A DNA stretch of 64,000 nt from Rhodocyclales bacterium (GCA_028292485.1 JAQGMG010000016.1:37944-101943), one strand, 5' to 3'; shown: positions 29,610-40,838, counted from the stretch's first letter. Notes: generated by a model not told the origin, from the letters alone. Translations and numbers: made by a program.

Positions 29610-29950
29610 AGCGGCTTGTAGTGGGTGCGCACTACGGTTTTGGTGACTGGTTGTTGCAGCGCCTGACCGCCGTAGTCATGGCGCTCTATACCGTGCTTCT
29701 GGTCGTTCGCTTGTTGATGATGCCGTCCCGCGACGTGTTCGCCTGGTACGACGTGTTCGCCAACGGCCCGATGCGTTTTGCGACCTTCCTGTTTTTCATG
29801 TCTTTGTTCTATCACGCGTGGGTTGGCGTAAGGGATATCTTCATGGACTACGTCAAGCCCATCAGCGTGCGTCTGGCCTTGCATGCTGTCGTGGCATTCC
29901 TGCTATTGGGTTACGCCGGTTGGGCCGCCCAGATTCTGTGGAGGCTGTAA
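29603..29950 (+). CDS. sdhD: Succinate dehydrogenase membrane anchor subunit
   Basis: GAHYGFGDWLLQRLTAVVMALYT, FYHAWVGVRDIFMDYVKP. Confidence 0.92.
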   Translation: MVKRLVVGAHYGFGDWLLQRLTAVVMALYTVLLVVRLLMMPSRDVFAWYDVFANGPMRFATFLFFMSLFYHAWVGVRDIFMDYVKPISVRLALHAVVAFLLLGYAGWAAQILWRL

Positions 29951-31723
29951 TTGAAAGTCGCCAAGCGTACGTTTGATGCAGTGATCGTCGGTGCCGGTGG
30001 CGCCGGCATGCGCGCTGCGGTGACCCTGGCGGAGTCCGGTCTGAAGACCGCCGTCATCTCGAAAGTTTTCCCGACCCGTTCGCACACTGTTGCGGCACAG
30101 GGTGGTGTGTCAGCGTCCCTCGGTAATTCCGAGCCGGATCACTGGACCTGGCACATGTATGACACTGTCAAGGGCTCCGACTGGCTCGGAGACCAGGACG
30201 CAATCGAATTCATGTGCAAGCAGGCGCCGCAGGTTGTGGTGGAGCTTGAGCATTACGGCATGCCGTTTGACCGTCTCGACAACGGCAAGATTTATCAGCG
30301 CCCGTTCGGCGGTCACATGTCGAACTTCGGCGAAAAGCCCGTGCGTCGCGCCTGTGCGGCGGCTGACCGCACTGGCCACGCCATGCTGCATGCGCTGTAT
30401 CAGCGCAATGTGCGCGCCAACACGCAGTTCTTCGTCGAATGGCTGGCGCTGGATCTGTTGCGCGCACCTGATGGTCGCGTGCTCGGTGTGCTCGCCATGG
30501 AAATGGAGACTGGTGAAATCACCGCCTTCCAGGCCAAGGCAACGCTGTTTGCCACCGGTGGCGCAGGGCGTATCTATTACTCCTCGACCAATGCCTTCGT
30601 GAATACCGGCGATGGCGTTGGCATGGCCGCGCGCGCAGGCGTGCCGCTGGAGGATATGGAGTTTTGGCAATTCCACCCGACCGGCGTGGCGGGCGCAGGC
30701 GTGCTGATTACTGAAGGCGTACGCGGCGAAGGCGGCATCCTGCGCAATAGCGATGGCGAACGCTTCATGGAGCGTTACGCACCGAATGCCAAGGATCTGG
30801 CTTCGCGCGACGTCGTGTCCCGTGCCATGGTGACCGAGATCAACGAAGGTCGCGGCTGTGGTCCGAACAAGGATTACGTGCTACTCGACATCACCCACCT
30901 TGATCCTGCAACCATCATGCAGCGTCTGCCAGGCATTCACGAAATCGCGATCCAGTTCGCGGGCGTGGACCCGATCAAGGCGCCGATCCCGGTTGTACCT
31001 ACCTGTCATTATCAGATGGGGGGCATCCCGACGAATTACCACGGCGAAGTCGTTGTCGATGGCGCTTCTGTTGCTGGCTTCTACGCAGCGGGCGAATGTG
31101 CCTGTGCTTCGGTGCATGGCGCCAATCGACTCGGTACCAACTCGCTGCTCGATCTGCTGGTGTTCGGCAAGAGCTCTGGCGAGTCGATGGTCGAGTTCAT
31201 CCGTAAGGAGCCCGCCGCGTTGCAAGAAATCCCGCAGAGCGAGATCGACAAATCGCTGGCACGTGTGGATCGCCTGAATACGCAAACGAACGGCGCGGAC
31301 GTGCATGAAACGCGTCTGTCGATGCAGCGCACGATGCAGAATCACGCGGGCGTTTTCCGCTTCAAGGACATGCTGCAGCAAGGTGTCGACAAGATTCTCG
31401 ATATCGAGAAACAGGTCGCGCAGACCGAGATCAAGGACAAGTCGCAGGTGTGGAATACGGCGCGTATCGAAGCGCTTGAGCTGGACAATCTCATCGAGGT
31501 TGCCAAGGCCACCATCATCTCCGCCAATGCCCGCACCGAATCGCGCGGCGCGCATGTACGCGATGACGCGCCGGATACGCCAGAGCATCCGAACGGTCGT
31601 GACGATGCCAACTGGCTCAAGCATTCGCTGTGGCATCGCGAAGGCAACCGCCTCGACTACAAACCGGTCAAGCTCCAACCGCTGACGGTTGAATCCATTG
31701 CGCTCAAGACGCGCGCGTACTGA
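29951..31723 (+). CDS. sdhA: Succinate dehydrogenase flavoprotein subunit
   Basis: FPTRSHTVAAQGGVSASLGN, CACASVHGANRLGTNSLLDLLVFG; TTG start. Confidence 0.97.
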   Translation: MKVAKRTFDAVIVGAGGAGMRAAVTLAESGLKTAVISKVFPTRSHTVAAQGGVSASLGNSEPDHWTWHMYDTVKGSDWLGDQDAIEFMCKQAPQVVVELEHYGMPFDRLDNGKIYQRPFGGHMSNFGEKPVRRACAAADRTGHAMLHALYQRNVRANTQFFVEWLALDLLRAPDGRVLGVLAMEMETGEITAFQAKATLFATGGAGRIYYSSTNAFVNTGDGVGMAARAGVPLEDMEFWQFHPTGVAGAGVLITEGVRGEGGILRNSDGERFMERYAPNAKDLASRDVVSRAMVTEINEGRGCGPNKDYVLLDITHLDPATIMQRLPGIHEIAIQFAGVDPIKAPIPVVPTCHYQMGGIPTNYHGEVVVDGASVAGFYAAGECACASVHGANRLGTNSLLDLLVFGKSSGESMVEFIRKEPAALQEIPQSEIDKSLARVDRLNTQTNGADVHETRLSMQRTMQNHAGVFRFKDMLQQGVDKILDIEKQVAQTEIKDKSQVWNTARIEALELDNLIEVAKATIISANARTESRGAHVRDDAPDTPEHPNGRDDANWLKHSLWHREGNRLDYKPVKLQPLTVESIALKTRAY

Positions 31724-31743
31724 TTGTTCCGGAACTGACGACC

Positions 31744-32466
31744 ATGACAACTGAACACATTGCGCGGACTGTCCAATTCAAGATCTACCGCTACGATCCA
31801 GACAAGGATGCTGCGCCGTACATGCAGGACATCAGCGTGCAGCTCGAAGCAACCGATCGCAAGCTGCTCGATGCCATCGTGCGCCTCAAGACCAAGGACG
31901 ATTCACTGTCGTTCCGCCGCTCCTGCCGCGAAGGCGTATGCGGTTCGGACGCGATGAACATCAATGGCAAGAACGGTCTGGCCTGTCTGACCGATGTTGA
32001 TAGTCTGGCGCAGCCGATCACATTGCGGCCTTTGCCTGGTCTGCCCGTCATTCGCGACCTGATCGTGGATATGACGCAGTTCTTCAAGCAATACCATTCG
32101 ATCAAGCCCTACGTTGTCAACAACACGCCGCCGCCCGAGCGTGAGCGCCTGCAATCGCCGGAAGAGCGCGAAGAGCTCAATGGCCTGTACGAATGCATCC
32201 TGTGCGCGTGCTGTTCGACGGCTTGTCCATCGTTCTGGTGGAATCCGGACAAGTTCGTTGGCCCGGCAGGTTTGCTGGCAGCGTATCGCTTCATTGCCGA
32301 TACGCGCGATGAAGAGACCAACGAGCGTCTCGACAATCTTGAAGATCCGTATCGCTTGTTCCGTTGCCACACCATCATGAACTGTGTCGATGTCTGCCCG
32401 AAAAGCCTGAATCCGACCAAGGCCATCGGCAAGATCAAAGAGCTGATGTTGTCGCGAGCTGTATAG
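31744..32466 (+). CDS. sdhB: Succinate dehydrogenase iron-sulfur subunit
   Basis: FRRSCREGVCGSDAMNINGKNGLAC; YECILCACCSTACPSFWWN; CHTIMNCVDVCPKSLNP. Confidence 0.97.
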   Translation: MTTEHIARTVQFKIYRYDPDKDAAPYMQDISVQLEATDRKLLDAIVRLKTKDDSLSFRRSCREGVCGSDAMNINGKNGLACLTDVDSLAQPITLRPLPGLPVIRDLIVDMTQFFKQYHSIKPYVVNNTPPPERERLQSPEEREELNGLYECILCACCSTACPSFWWNPDKFVGPAGLLAAYRFIADTRDEETNERLDNLEDPYRLFRCHTIMNCVDVCPKSLNPTKAIGKIKELMLSRAV

Positions 32467-32482
32467 GAATTGAAGGCAAGCA

Positions 32483-32761
32483 ATGAATGCACTACGTGAA
32501 AAAATAAAATGGCGCGCCCGGCGTGGTCTGCTCGAGCTCGACATCTTTTTCACGCGCTTCATCGACAAGGATCTGGGTGCCCTGAGCGAGCCGGAACTTG
32601 AGGAATTGCTGGACCTGCTGACCTGTGACGATCACGAACTTTGGGCAATGCTCAATGGCTCACAGGAATGCGAAGTCGAGCACTGGAAATCATCGGTGAC
32701 GTTGCTCAGGCAGCGCGCGCCGAATCAAGACGCAACAAATGTTTCGATAGCAAGTTTGTAA
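32483..32761 (+). CDS. sdhE: FAD assembly factor SdhE
   Basis: RRGLLELDIFFTRFIDKDLGALSEPELEELLDLLTCDDHELWAML. Confidence 0.92.
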   Translation: MNALREKIKWRARRGLLELDIFFTRFIDKDLGALSEPELEELLDLLTCDDHELWAMLNGSQECEVEHWKSSVTLLRQRAPNQDATNVSIASL

Positions 32762-32796
32762 GTCCGGCTTTATTTGAATGAAGGGAAGGAACCATT

Positions 32797-34098
32797 ATGA
32801 CGACCCCACGTAACGCGACGCTGACCCTGGATGGTCAGTCTTATGAGTTCCCCGTCCTGACCGGCACGATCGGTCCGGACGTGGTCGACATCCGTTCGCT
32901 GTATGCGAAGTCGGGTGCCTTTACCTTCGACCCCGGCTTCATGTCGACGGCATCCTGCAAGTCGGCCATCACCTACATCGATGGCGACAAGGGTGAGCTG
33001 AAGTATCGCGGTTATCCGATCGAACAGCTGGCCGTGAAGGCCAATTTTCTCGAAACCTGTTTCCTGCTCAAGAACGGCGAGCTGCCGACGTCGGCGGAAT
33101 ACGAGGTCTTCGAAAATACGGTGCGCAGTCACACGATGGTGCATGAGCAGTTGACCCGTTTTTACCAGGGCTTCCGCCGCGATGCGCATCCGATGGCAAT
33201 CCTGGTTGGCGTTGTCGGCGCGTTGTCGGCCTTCTATCACGATTCGCTCGACATCAATGATCCCGAGCATCGCAACATCGCTGCGATTCGCCTGATCGCC
33301 AAGATGCCGACCATTGTCGCGATGGCATACAAATATACCGTTGGCCAGCCATTCATCTTCCCGCGCAACGATCTGGGCTATGCGGAAAATTTCCTGCATA
33401 TGATGTTTGCAACACCATGCGAGGAGTACACGCCAAATCCGGTGTTGGCCCGCGCTCTTGATCGTATCCTGATCCTGCATGCCGACCATGAGCAGAACGC
33501 TTCGACGTCTACCGTGCGCCTGGCCGGTTCGTCCGGTTCCAACCCGTTTGCCTGTATCGCTTCAGGTATCGCCTGTCTGTGGGGCCCTGCACACGGCGGC
33601 GCCAACGAAGCCTGTCTGGAAATGCTCAATGACATTCAGGAGCAGGGCGGCATCGGCAAGATCGGTGACTTCATCGCCAAGGTCAAAGACAAGAATTCCG
33701 GCGTCAAACTGATGGGCTTCGGCCATCGCGTTTACAAGAACTTCGATCCACGTGCCACGCTGATGCGTGAGACTTGCCATGAAGTGCTGGGCGAGCTTGG
33801 TCTGCATGATGATCCGCTGTTCAAGCTGGCCATGGAGCTGGAAAAAATTGCGCTCGAAGACGAGTACTTCGTCAGTCGCAAGCTTTACCCGAATGTCGAT
33901 TTCTATTCGGGCATCGTGCAGAAGGCCATGGGTATTCCGGTACCGCTGTTTACCGGCATCTTTGCACTGGCGCGCACCATCGGCTGGATCGCGCAATGGA
34001 ATGAAATGATCGGCGATCCGGAACAGAAGATCGGTCGCCCGCGTCAGCTCTATACCGGCGCAGCTTCCCGTGACGTGAAACCGATTGCGCAACGTTGA
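32797..34098 (+). CDS. gltA: Citrate synthase
   Basis: [76 protein letters not shown]. Confidence 0.97.
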   Translation: MTTPRNATLTLDGQSYEFPVLTGTIGPDVVDIRSLYAKSGAFTFDPGFMSTASCKSAITYIDGDKGELKYRGYPIEQLAVKANFLETCFLLKNGELPTSAEYEVFENTVRSHTMVHEQLTRFYQGFRRDAHPMAILVGVVGALSAFYHDSLDINDPEHRNIAAIRLIAKMPTIVAMAYKYTVGQPFIFPRNDLGYAENFLHMMFATPCEEYTPNPVLARALDRILILHADHEQNASTSTVRLAGSSGSNPFACIASGIACLWGPAHGGANEACLEMLNDIQEQGGIGKIGDFIAKVKDKNSGVKLMGFGHRVYKNFDPRATLMRETCHEVLGELGLHDDPLFKLAMELEKIALEDEYFVSRKLYPNVDFYSGIVQKAMGIPVPLFTGIFALARTIGWIAQWNEMIGDPEQKIGRPRQLYTGAASRDVKPIAQR

Positions 34099-34115
34099 TA
34101 GTTGAATGTCATGTC

Positions 34116-34212
34116 AGGTGTCCGGCAAGCGCTGGTGATAAAGCGGCTTGCCGGATGCATGAGCTCTACACCTAGAGTCCTGCCCTGATCACACCCGAAA
34201 ATACAGGTGATC
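34116..34212 (+). ncRNA. Candidate structured 5'-leader of sucA (possible sucA RNA motif)
   Basis: AGGTG/CACCT (34116-34120 / 34169-34173) enclosing TCCGGCAAGC/GCTTGCCGGA (34121-34130 / 34146-34155); GATCAC/GTGATC (34187-34192 / 34207-34212) covers the SD AGGTGAT of sucA. Confidence 0.5.
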
Positions 34213-34217
34213 CCAAA

Positions 34218-37055
34218 ATGATGAAACCTTTCCTTGCCAACTCCTATCTGTTCGGCAGCAACGCGCCGTTCATTGAAGAGTTGTACGAGTCCTACCTCGA
34301 AAACCCCGCTGCCGTTACCGATCAGTGGCGTGACTATTTCGATCAGCTGCAGAACATGCCTGGCAATGGCCGTGACGTAGCGCATGCACCCGTCATCGCT
34401 TCGTTCGCGCAAATGGCCAAGCAGGGCAAGGCCTCAGGCGCGGCCACGGGCGTGGCCGACAAGCGTCAGATCGGCGTATTGCAGATGATCAATGCATACC
34501 GCTTCCTGGGTAACCGCTGGGCGCAGATCGATCCGCTCAAGCGTCAGGAACGGCCGGCCATCCCCGAGCTGGAGCCTTCACACTACGGCTTCACCGAAGC
34601 CGATCTGTCGGCACCGTTCAACATCGGCTCGTTCCAGTTCCAGGAGAAGAGCCAGGCAACGCTGCGCGAGATACTCGAAGCGCTGCGTCAGACCTATTGC
34701 GGCACGCTCGCTTCGGAATACATGTACATCAGCGATATCGCACAGAAGCGCTGGATCCAGGCGCGGCTCGAACCGATCCGCTCGACGCCGACTTTCCCTG
34801 CCGAGCAGAAGAAGCGCATTCTCGAACGCCTGACTGCGGCCGAAACACTTGAGAAGTACCTGCACACGAAGTACGTCGGGCAGAAGCGCTTCTCGCTCGA
34901 AGGTGGCGAATCGGCCATCGTGGCGATGGACAGTGTCATCAACACGGCTGGTAGCCAGGGCGTGCAGGAAATCGTCATCGGCATGGCGCACCGCGGCCGC
35001 CTCAATGTGTTGGTCAATACGCTGGGCAAGAGCCCGAACACCTTGTTCTCCGAATTTGAAGGCAAGTACGCTGAAGAGTACGCCGCGGGCGATGTGAAAT
35101 ATCACAAGGGTTTCTCGAGCGATGTGAACACGGCGGGTGGACCGGTTCACCTCACGCTGGCCTTCAATCCTTCGCACCTGGAAATCGTGAACCCGGTTGT
35201 GCTGGGCTCGGTCTACGCGCGCCAGACGCGTCGCGAGGCCAACAAGGGTCAGGTAATGCCGGTACTGATTCACGGCGATGCAGCGGTAGCAGGGCAGGGC
35301 ATCAACCAGGAAATCCTGAACTTCAGCCAGACGCGCGGATATGGTGTCGGTGGTGCGATTCACATCGTCATCAATAACCAGATTGGATTTACGACATCCG
35401 ACCCGCGCGACTCGCGCTCGTCAATGTATTGCACCGACATCTTCAAGATGGTCGAGGCGCCGATATTCCATGTGAATGGCGACGATCCCGAAGCCGTTGC
35501 ACTGGCTTGCCAGCTGGCTGTCGAGTTCCGCCAGACCTTCAAGAAAGACGTTGTCATCGACTTGCTGTGCTACCGCAAACTCGGCCACAACGAGGCCGAC
35601 GAGCCGATGGTGACGCAGCCGTTGATGTACAAGAAGATCGCCCAGCATCCCGGCACCCGCAAGCTGTACGCGGACCGTCTGGTCGGCCTGCGCGTATGTG
35701 GCAGCACAGAGCCTGACGAGATCATTGCCGATTATCGTGCGCACCTGGATCGTGGCGAGTTGCTCTACAACCCGGTATTGCCCGGTCATAACCGCAAGTA
35801 CGCGCAGGACTGGTCGCCCTTCATCAAGAAGCCGTATACCGACGAAGGCGATACGGGCGTACCGATGTCGGAACTCAAGCGGCTGTCCAAGCGTCTCGTG
35901 GAATTGCCGGCAGGCATGACGCTGCACCCGCGTGTGGAAAACATCATCGATGCGCGCCGCAAGATGGGCGACGGCACGCAGCCGCTCGATTGGGGGATGG
36001 CCGAGAATCTGGCCTATGCATCACTCGTGGCGCAAGGCTTCAGCGTGCGTGTTTCCGGCCAGGACGTCGGTCGTGGCACCTTCTTCCATCGTCACGCCGT
36101 GTTACACGATCAGAACCGTGAAAAATGGGATGCAGGCAGTTACATCCCCTTGCAGAATGTCCAGGATGGCCAAGCCTCGTTTGCCGTCTTCGACTCGGTG
36201 CTTTCCGAGGCTGGCGTGCTCGGTTTCGAATATGGCTACGCGACTGCCGAGCCGAATCAGCTTGTCGTATGGGAAGCGCAGTTCGGCGACTTCGCCAACG
36301 GCGCTCAGGTCGTGATCGATCAGTTCATTGCTTCGGGTGAAGCCAAGTGGGGCCGTCAGGCTGGCCTTACCATGCTGTTGCCGCATGGCTATGAAGGGCA
36401 GGGCCCGGAGCACTCATCGGCGCGTATCGAGCGCTTCATGCAGCTCTGTGCCGAAGACAACTGGCAGGTCTGCGTGCCGTCGAATGCAGCGCAGATTTTC
36501 CACCTGCTGCGTCGTCAGATGGTGCGTCCGCTGAGAAAACCGCTGGTGGTGATTACGCCAAAGGTTCTGCTGCGCAACAAGGAAGCGGCATCGCCGCTCG
36601 AAGAGCTGGCTACCGGTACTTACCGGACCATCATCGGCGAAGTGGACAAGCTCGATGCCAAGAAGGTCAAGCGCATCGTGCTGTGCTCCGGCAAGGTTTA
36701 TTTCGAGCTGCTTGCCGAGCGCCGCGCCAAGGAAATCAAGGACGTTGTCATCATCCGTATCGAGCAGCTCTATCCCTTCCCGGAAGAGGCTTTCGACGCG
36801 GCCATCAACAAGTACCCCAACGCCAAGGAGGTCGTGTGGTGTCAGGAAGAGCCGCGCAATCAGGGCAGCTGGTACTGGTTCGCATCACGCCAGCATCTGG
36901 CGAAGTGCCTGCGTGAGGATCAGGAGCTGTATCTGATCGCGCGTCCGGCTTCCGCATCGCCAGCCGTCGGTTATTCGGCAAAACATAACGCACAGCAAAA
37001 GGCAGTGATTGAAGGTGCGTTCGGCCCATTGGGCCAGGACACCCCGGTGAAGTAA
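34218..37055 (+). CDS. sucA: 2-oxoglutarate dehydrogenase E1 component
   Basis: [17 protein letters not shown]-type region, [42 protein letters not shown]. Confidence 0.97.
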   Translation: MMKPFLANSYLFGSNAPFIEELYESYLENPAAVTDQWRDYFDQLQNMPGNGRDVAHAPVIASFAQMAKQGKASGAATGVADKRQIGVLQMINAYRFLGNRWAQIDPLKRQERPAIPELEPSHYGFTEADLSAPFNIGSFQFQEKSQATLREILEALRQTYCGTLASEYMYISDIAQKRWIQARLEPIRSTPTFPAEQKKRILERLTAAETLEKYLHTKYVGQKRFSLEGGESAIVAMDSVINTAGSQGVQEIVIGMAHRGRLNVLVNTLGKSPNTLFSEFEGKYAEEYAAGDVKYHKGFSSDVNTAGGPVHLTLAFNPSHLEIVNPVVLGSVYARQTRREANKGQVMPVLIHGDAAVAGQGINQEILNFSQTRGYGVGGAIHIVINNQIGFTTSDPRDSRSSMYCTDIFKMVEAPIFHVNGDDPEAVALACQLAVEFRQTFKKDVVIDLLCYRKLGHNEADEPMVTQPLMYKKIAQHPGTRKLYADRLVGLRVCGSTEPDEIIADYRAHLDRGELLYNPVLPGHNRKYAQDWSPFIKKPYTDEGDTGVPMSELKRLSKRLVELPAGMTLHPRVENIIDARRKMGDGTQPLDWGMAENLAYASLVAQGFSVRVSGQDVGRGTFFHRHAVLHDQNREKWDAGSYIPLQNVQDGQASFAVFDSVLSEAGVLGFEYGYATAEPNQLVVWEAQFGDFANGAQVVIDQFIASGEAKWGRQAGLTMLLPHGYEGQGPEHSSARIERFMQLCAEDNWQVCVPSNAAQIFHLLRRQMVRPLRKPLVVITPKVLLRNKEAASPLEELATGTYRTIIGEVDKLDAKKVKRIVLCSGKVYFELLAERRAKEIKDVVIIRIEQLYPFPEEAFDAAINKYPNAKEVVWCQEEPRNQGSWYWFASRQHLAKCLREDQELYLIARPASASPAVGYSAKHNAQQKAVIEGAFGPLGQDTPVK

Positions 37056-37092
37056 GCCGCGTCCTTCGCATCCCACACTAAGGAAAAACAAA

Positions 37093-38331
37093 ATGATTAT
37101 TGAAGTAAAAGTCCCGCAGTTGTCCGAATCGGTTTCAGAGGCAACGCTTGTCAGCTGGCACGCCAAGGAAGGCCAGGCCGTCAAGCGCGATCAGAATCTG
37201 ATCGATATCGAGACCGACAAGGTCGTGCTTGAGACACCAGCTCCGGCGGACGGGATTCTCGTCAAGATATTGAAGGGTAACGGTGCATCTGTAACGAGCC
37301 TGGACCTGATCGCGCAGATCGATACCGAAGCCAAGGCTGGTACCGCGGCAGAGACTGCACCCGCCGCTGCGGCACCGGCAGCAGCGCCTGCCGCTACGAC
37401 TGCGGCCTCGATCAATGGCCCGGCTGCGCGCAAGATTCTGAGTGAAAAGGGCATCGACGAAAGCAGCGTGCAGGGAACCGGCCCTGGCGGTCGCGTAACC
37501 AAGGCCGATGCGCTGGGTGCCGGCCGGCCTGCCAGCCCTTCGGCAAGCACGGTCGTGCCCGTTGTCGTCGGTGCAGGGCAACCTCTGCCGCAGCCGCCTT
37601 CACCCGTGTCGGTGGAAAGTGTGCAGGCCGATCGCCCGGAACAGCGCGTGCCGATGAGCCGCCTGCGTGCGCGTATCGCCGAGCGACTGCTGCAGTCGCA
37701 AGCGACCAACGCCATCCTGACCACGTTCAACGAAGTGAACATGGCGCCGGTGATGGAGATGCGCAAGCGCTACCAGGACAAGTTCGAGAAAGAGCATGGC
37801 ATCAAGCTGGGCTTCATGTCTTTCTTCGTCAAGGCAGCCGTCGCGGCGCTGAAGAAATACCCGGTCCTGAACGCTTCGGTCGATGGCAATGACATCATCT
37901 ATCACGGCTACATCGACATCGGTATTGCCGTCGGTTCGCCACGCGGCCTGGTGGTGCCGATCCTGCGCAATGCCGACCAGATGAGCATCGCCGATATCGA
38001 GAAGAAGATCGCCGAATACGGTGCCAAGGCCAAGGACGGCAAGTTGTCGATCGAAGAGCTCACCGGTGGCACCTTCTCCATTTCCAACGGCGGCGTCTTC
38101 GGTTCGATGTTGTCGACGCCGATCATCAATCCGCCGCAGTCGGCCATTCTCGGCGTGCATGCGACGAAGGATCGCGCTGTCGTCGAGAACGGACAAGTTG
38201 TGGTGCGCCCGATCAATTACCTTGCCATGTCGTATGACCACCGCATCGTCGATGGTCGCGAGGCAGTGCTGGGCTTGGTGACGATGAAGGAAGCGCTCGA
38301 AGATCCTGCGCGTCTGCTGCTCGAAATCTGA
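37093..38331 (+). CDS. sucB: Dihydrolipoyllysine succinyltransferase (E2)
   Basis: Lipoyl domain [17 protein letters not shown]; catalytic [13 protein letters not shown]. Confidence 0.97.
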   Translation: MIIEVKVPQLSESVSEATLVSWHAKEGQAVKRDQNLIDIETDKVVLETPAPADGILVKILKGNGASVTSLDLIAQIDTEAKAGTAAETAPAAAAPAAAPAATTAASINGPAARKILSEKGIDESSVQGTGPGGRVTKADALGAGRPASPSASTVVPVVVGAGQPLPQPPSPVSVESVQADRPEQRVPMSRLRARIAERLLQSQATNAILTTFNEVNMAPVMEMRKRYQDKFEKEHGIKLGFMSFFVKAAVAALKKYPVLNASVDGNDIIYHGYIDIGIAVGSPRGLVVPILRNADQMSIADIEKKIAEYGAKAKDGKLSIEELTGGTFSISNGGVFGSMLSTPIINPPQSAILGVHATKDRAVVENGQVVVRPINYLAMSYDHRIVDGREAVLGLVTMKEALEDPARLLLEI

Positions 38332-38344
38332 TAACGAACTTTGT

Positions 38345-38370
38345 CGCTGCGACTGATATCAGTCGCAGCG
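38345..38370. promoter_or_regulatory. 26-bp perfect palindrome in the sucB-lpd intergenic region
   Basis: CGCTGCGACTGAT|ATCAGTCGCAGCG. Confidence 0.8.
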
Positions 38371-38392
38371 GACCTCCCCTGAGGAAAGAATA

Positions 38393-39817
38393 ATGTCGAA
38401 ACAATTCGATGTCGTGGTAATCGGCGGTGGTCCCGCAGGTTACGTTGCGGCTATCCGCGCCGGGCAACTGGGGCTGAGTACTGCGTGCTGTGAATTCGAT
38501 GCGTATGCCGATCCGAAAGGCGAGCCGCGTCTCGGTGGTACTTGTCTGAACGTCGGTTGCATTCCGTCCAAAGCGCTGCTGCATTCGTCCGAACTGTTCG
38601 ATCAGGCCAATCATTCGTTTGTCATGCACGGCATCAAGGCCGAAGGCGTAACGATCGACGTGCCTTCGATGATCAAGCGCAAGACCAATATCGTTACGCA
38701 GCTTGTCACTGGCATCAAGGGCTTGTTCAAGAAGTACAAGGTTACATTCCTGCCCGGCATGGGCAGCTTTGTCGGCCAGGTCGATGGCATGTGGCAGGTC
38801 AAGATCGCCGACGAGATCGTGACGGCAAAACACGTGATCGTGGCGACCGGTTCGCGCGCACGTCACCTGCCAGGCATCGCAGTCGACCAGCAACTGATCA
38901 TGGACAACGCCGGTGCGCTGGACATCAGCGAAGTGCCCAAGCGCCTGGGCGTCATTGGCGCTGGCGTGATCGGCCTCGAAATGGGTTCGGTGTGGAAGCG
39001 CCTCGGTTCTGAAGTGACCATTCTCGAAGCGGCGCCCGATTTTCTTGCGGCGGCCGATGCCAATGTGGCCAAGGAGGCATGGAAGATTTTCACGACCAAG
39101 CAGGGTCTGAAGATCCAGATGGGCATCCAGATCAAGGAAGTCACGGCCAAGAAGAAGTCAGTCGTCATCAAGTACGAAAATGATGACGGCGAGCAGACGC
39201 TCGAAGTCGACAAGCTGATTGTCGCGGTCGGACGCGTGCCGAACACGGATGGTTTGAATATCGCGGCTGTCGGTCTCGAACTGGATGATCGTGGCCGCAT
39301 CAAGGTCGACGAACACTGTGGCACCAATCTGCCTAACGTCTGGGCGGTCGGTGACGTCGTGCCGGGCCCGATGCTGGCGCACAAGGGTATGGAAGAGGGC
39401 GTCATGGTTGCCGAGGTGATTGCTGGCCAGGCAGGCCACATCAACTACGATGCGATTCCATGGGTCATCTACACGCATCCGGAAATCGCCTGGGTCGGCA
39501 AGACGGAGCAGGAGCTCAAGGCCGCCAACGTGCCGTACAAGGCCGGGCAGATTCCGTTTCTTGCAAATGGTCGGGCTTTGAGCCAGGGCGATTCGACAGG
39601 TTTCGTCAAGGTGCTGGCGCACGCTGAAACCGACCAGATACTTGGCGTGCATATCATCGGTACCAATGCATCCGAGCTGATCGCGGAAGCCGTTGTCAGC
39701 ATGGAGTTCGGCGCATCGTCAGAAGACATCGCACGCACCAGCCACGCACATCCGACCTTGTCGGAAGTGATGCATGAAGCCGCGCTGGCAGTAGACAAGC
39801 GCTCCTTGCATTTTTAA
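38393..39817 (+). CDS. lpd: Dihydrolipoyl dehydrogenase (E3)
   Basis: [54 protein letters not shown]. Confidence 0.97.
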   Translation: MSKQFDVVVIGGGPAGYVAAIRAGQLGLSTACCEFDAYADPKGEPRLGGTCLNVGCIPSKALLHSSELFDQANHSFVMHGIKAEGVTIDVPSMIKRKTNIVTQLVTGIKGLFKKYKVTFLPGMGSFVGQVDGMWQVKIADEIVTAKHVIVATGSRARHLPGIAVDQQLIMDNAGALDISEVPKRLGVIGAGVIGLEMGSVWKRLGSEVTILEAAPDFLAAADANVAKEAWKIFTTKQGLKIQMGIQIKEVTAKKKSVVIKYENDDGEQTLEVDKLIVAVGRVPNTDGLNIAAVGLELDDRGRIKVDEHCGTNLPNVWAVGDVVPGPMLAHKGMEEGVMVAEVIAGQAGHINYDAIPWVIYTHPEIAWVGKTEQELKAANVPYKAGQIPFLANGRALSQGDSTGFVKVLAHAETDQILGVHIIGTNASELIAEAVVSMEFGASSEDIARTSHAHPTLSEVMHEAALAVDKRSLHF

Positions 39818-40005
39818 AAGGTGCTTGGTACGCCACAAAACATTCAAAGTCCCGTCCTTCCGGCCATGGCCCTCCCGTAAGTGGGCAAGAGGGCAAGAGG
39901 GCATCGTGCAGTTAAGTAGGACGGGGGCGTAGGGAAGCCAATACCGCCCTGAATCTCGTTACCAAGCCCGCACCACCCAAGCTCGCCATTTGAGAGGACT
40001 ACCGC

Positions 40006-40488
40006 ATGGCAACAAGGCCGTATTTTTCAATCATGTGGACAAATTTTGTTTCCATCTATGGCGATGGGACGGTCGCGATTGTCGGGAAGAAAATAGGCGG
40101 AAAGGTCGAAGAAAATATCGAGCTGGGGATAAAAGACCCCAAAGCAGGATTCACGAATGCATGCGCTATTCGGATGAGCTACAGCCTCAACAACTCCAGC
40201 GTGCCCATCACTCGCGGTGCATGGAGTACGGTCTCTGGTGGCGACAAGAAATGGTACATATATCGGGTCAAGGATTTGCTTTCTTTCTTGCGGCATAGCT
40301 TTGGAAGGCCTGACAAAACGGTCAAGAATCCGAAATCCGGTGACTTTGCAAAACTTAAAGGGATTCTTGTTTTCAATGTGCCGTGGGGTGATGCCAGCGG
40401 CCACGCCACGCTATGGGATGGCGGCACATGCTCAGACCATTGCCACTTCCCGATAGCTACGGAGGCATCGATATGGCTTCTAAAATAA
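40006..40488 (+). CDS. tae4: Type VI secretion amidase effector, Tae4 family
   Basis: NACAIRMSYSLN (catalytic Cys), WYIYRVKDLLSFLRHSFGRPD, GHATLWDGGTCSDHCHFP (catalytic His region plus paired Cys); near-complete agreement with the Tae4 pattern. Confidence 0.92.
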   Translation: MATRPYFSIMWTNFVSIYGDGTVAIVGKKIGGKVEENIELGIKDPKAGFTNACAIRMSYSLNNSSVPITRGAWSTVSGGDKKWYIYRVKDLLSFLRHSFGRPDKTVKNPKSGDFAKLKGILVFNVPWGDASGHATLWDGGTCSDHCHFPIATEASIWLLK

Positions 40489-40838
40489 TCATTGGCTGTA
40501 TCGCGGCAACCATCGGCGGCGCGGTGAGTGCTCAGGATTTTCCGAGAAAATACTCCTCAACGGAATATTTCAAGAACTACGCGTTAAGCACTTGCATTGC
40601 AGATGGATACAAGTCCGATGAGGTCATCAAAGATAGTGCCGCCGCTGCGCGAGGCTACCTGGAATTCGGGAGCCTTCCCCTGGAAGCTCATACCGAAGCC
40701 ACTCAACTTGGCCGAAAATACCTTCAGCGGAAATACATGAGCATTTCAGGAGAGTCATTGATACTGATGAAATGCATTGACTTCTACCACAGCAAAGAAC
40801 TTGACAAATTGGCTCGCAAGTACCGCAACAAGCGGTGA
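40473..40838 (+). CDS. tai4: Tai4-family periplasmic immunity protein
   Basis: Signal peptide MASKIIIGCIAATIGGAVSAQ; YFKNYALSTCIADGY and KCIDFYHSKELDKLARKY typical of Tai4; start overlaps the end of tae4 by 16 nt. Confidence 0.9.
   Translation: MASKIIIGCIAATIGGAVSAQDFPRKYSSTEYFKNYALSTCIADGYKSDEVIKDSAAAARGYLEFGSLPLEAHTEATQLGRKYLQRKYMSISGESLILMKCIDFYHSKELDKLARKYRNKR

Noticed and set aside
37360-37420. Ala/Pro-rich repeat in sucB
   Set aside because: Ordinary flexible linker between the lipoyl and E3-binding domains of E2 proteins.
39851-39925. CCCGTCCT/AGGACGGG inverted repeat and GGGCAAGA tandem units between lpd and tae4, considered as insertion-site scars
   Set aside because: Only 8-bp arms and 2-3 imperfect units; no matching copy was seen on the zapE side of the cassette, so there is no evidence for attachment sites.
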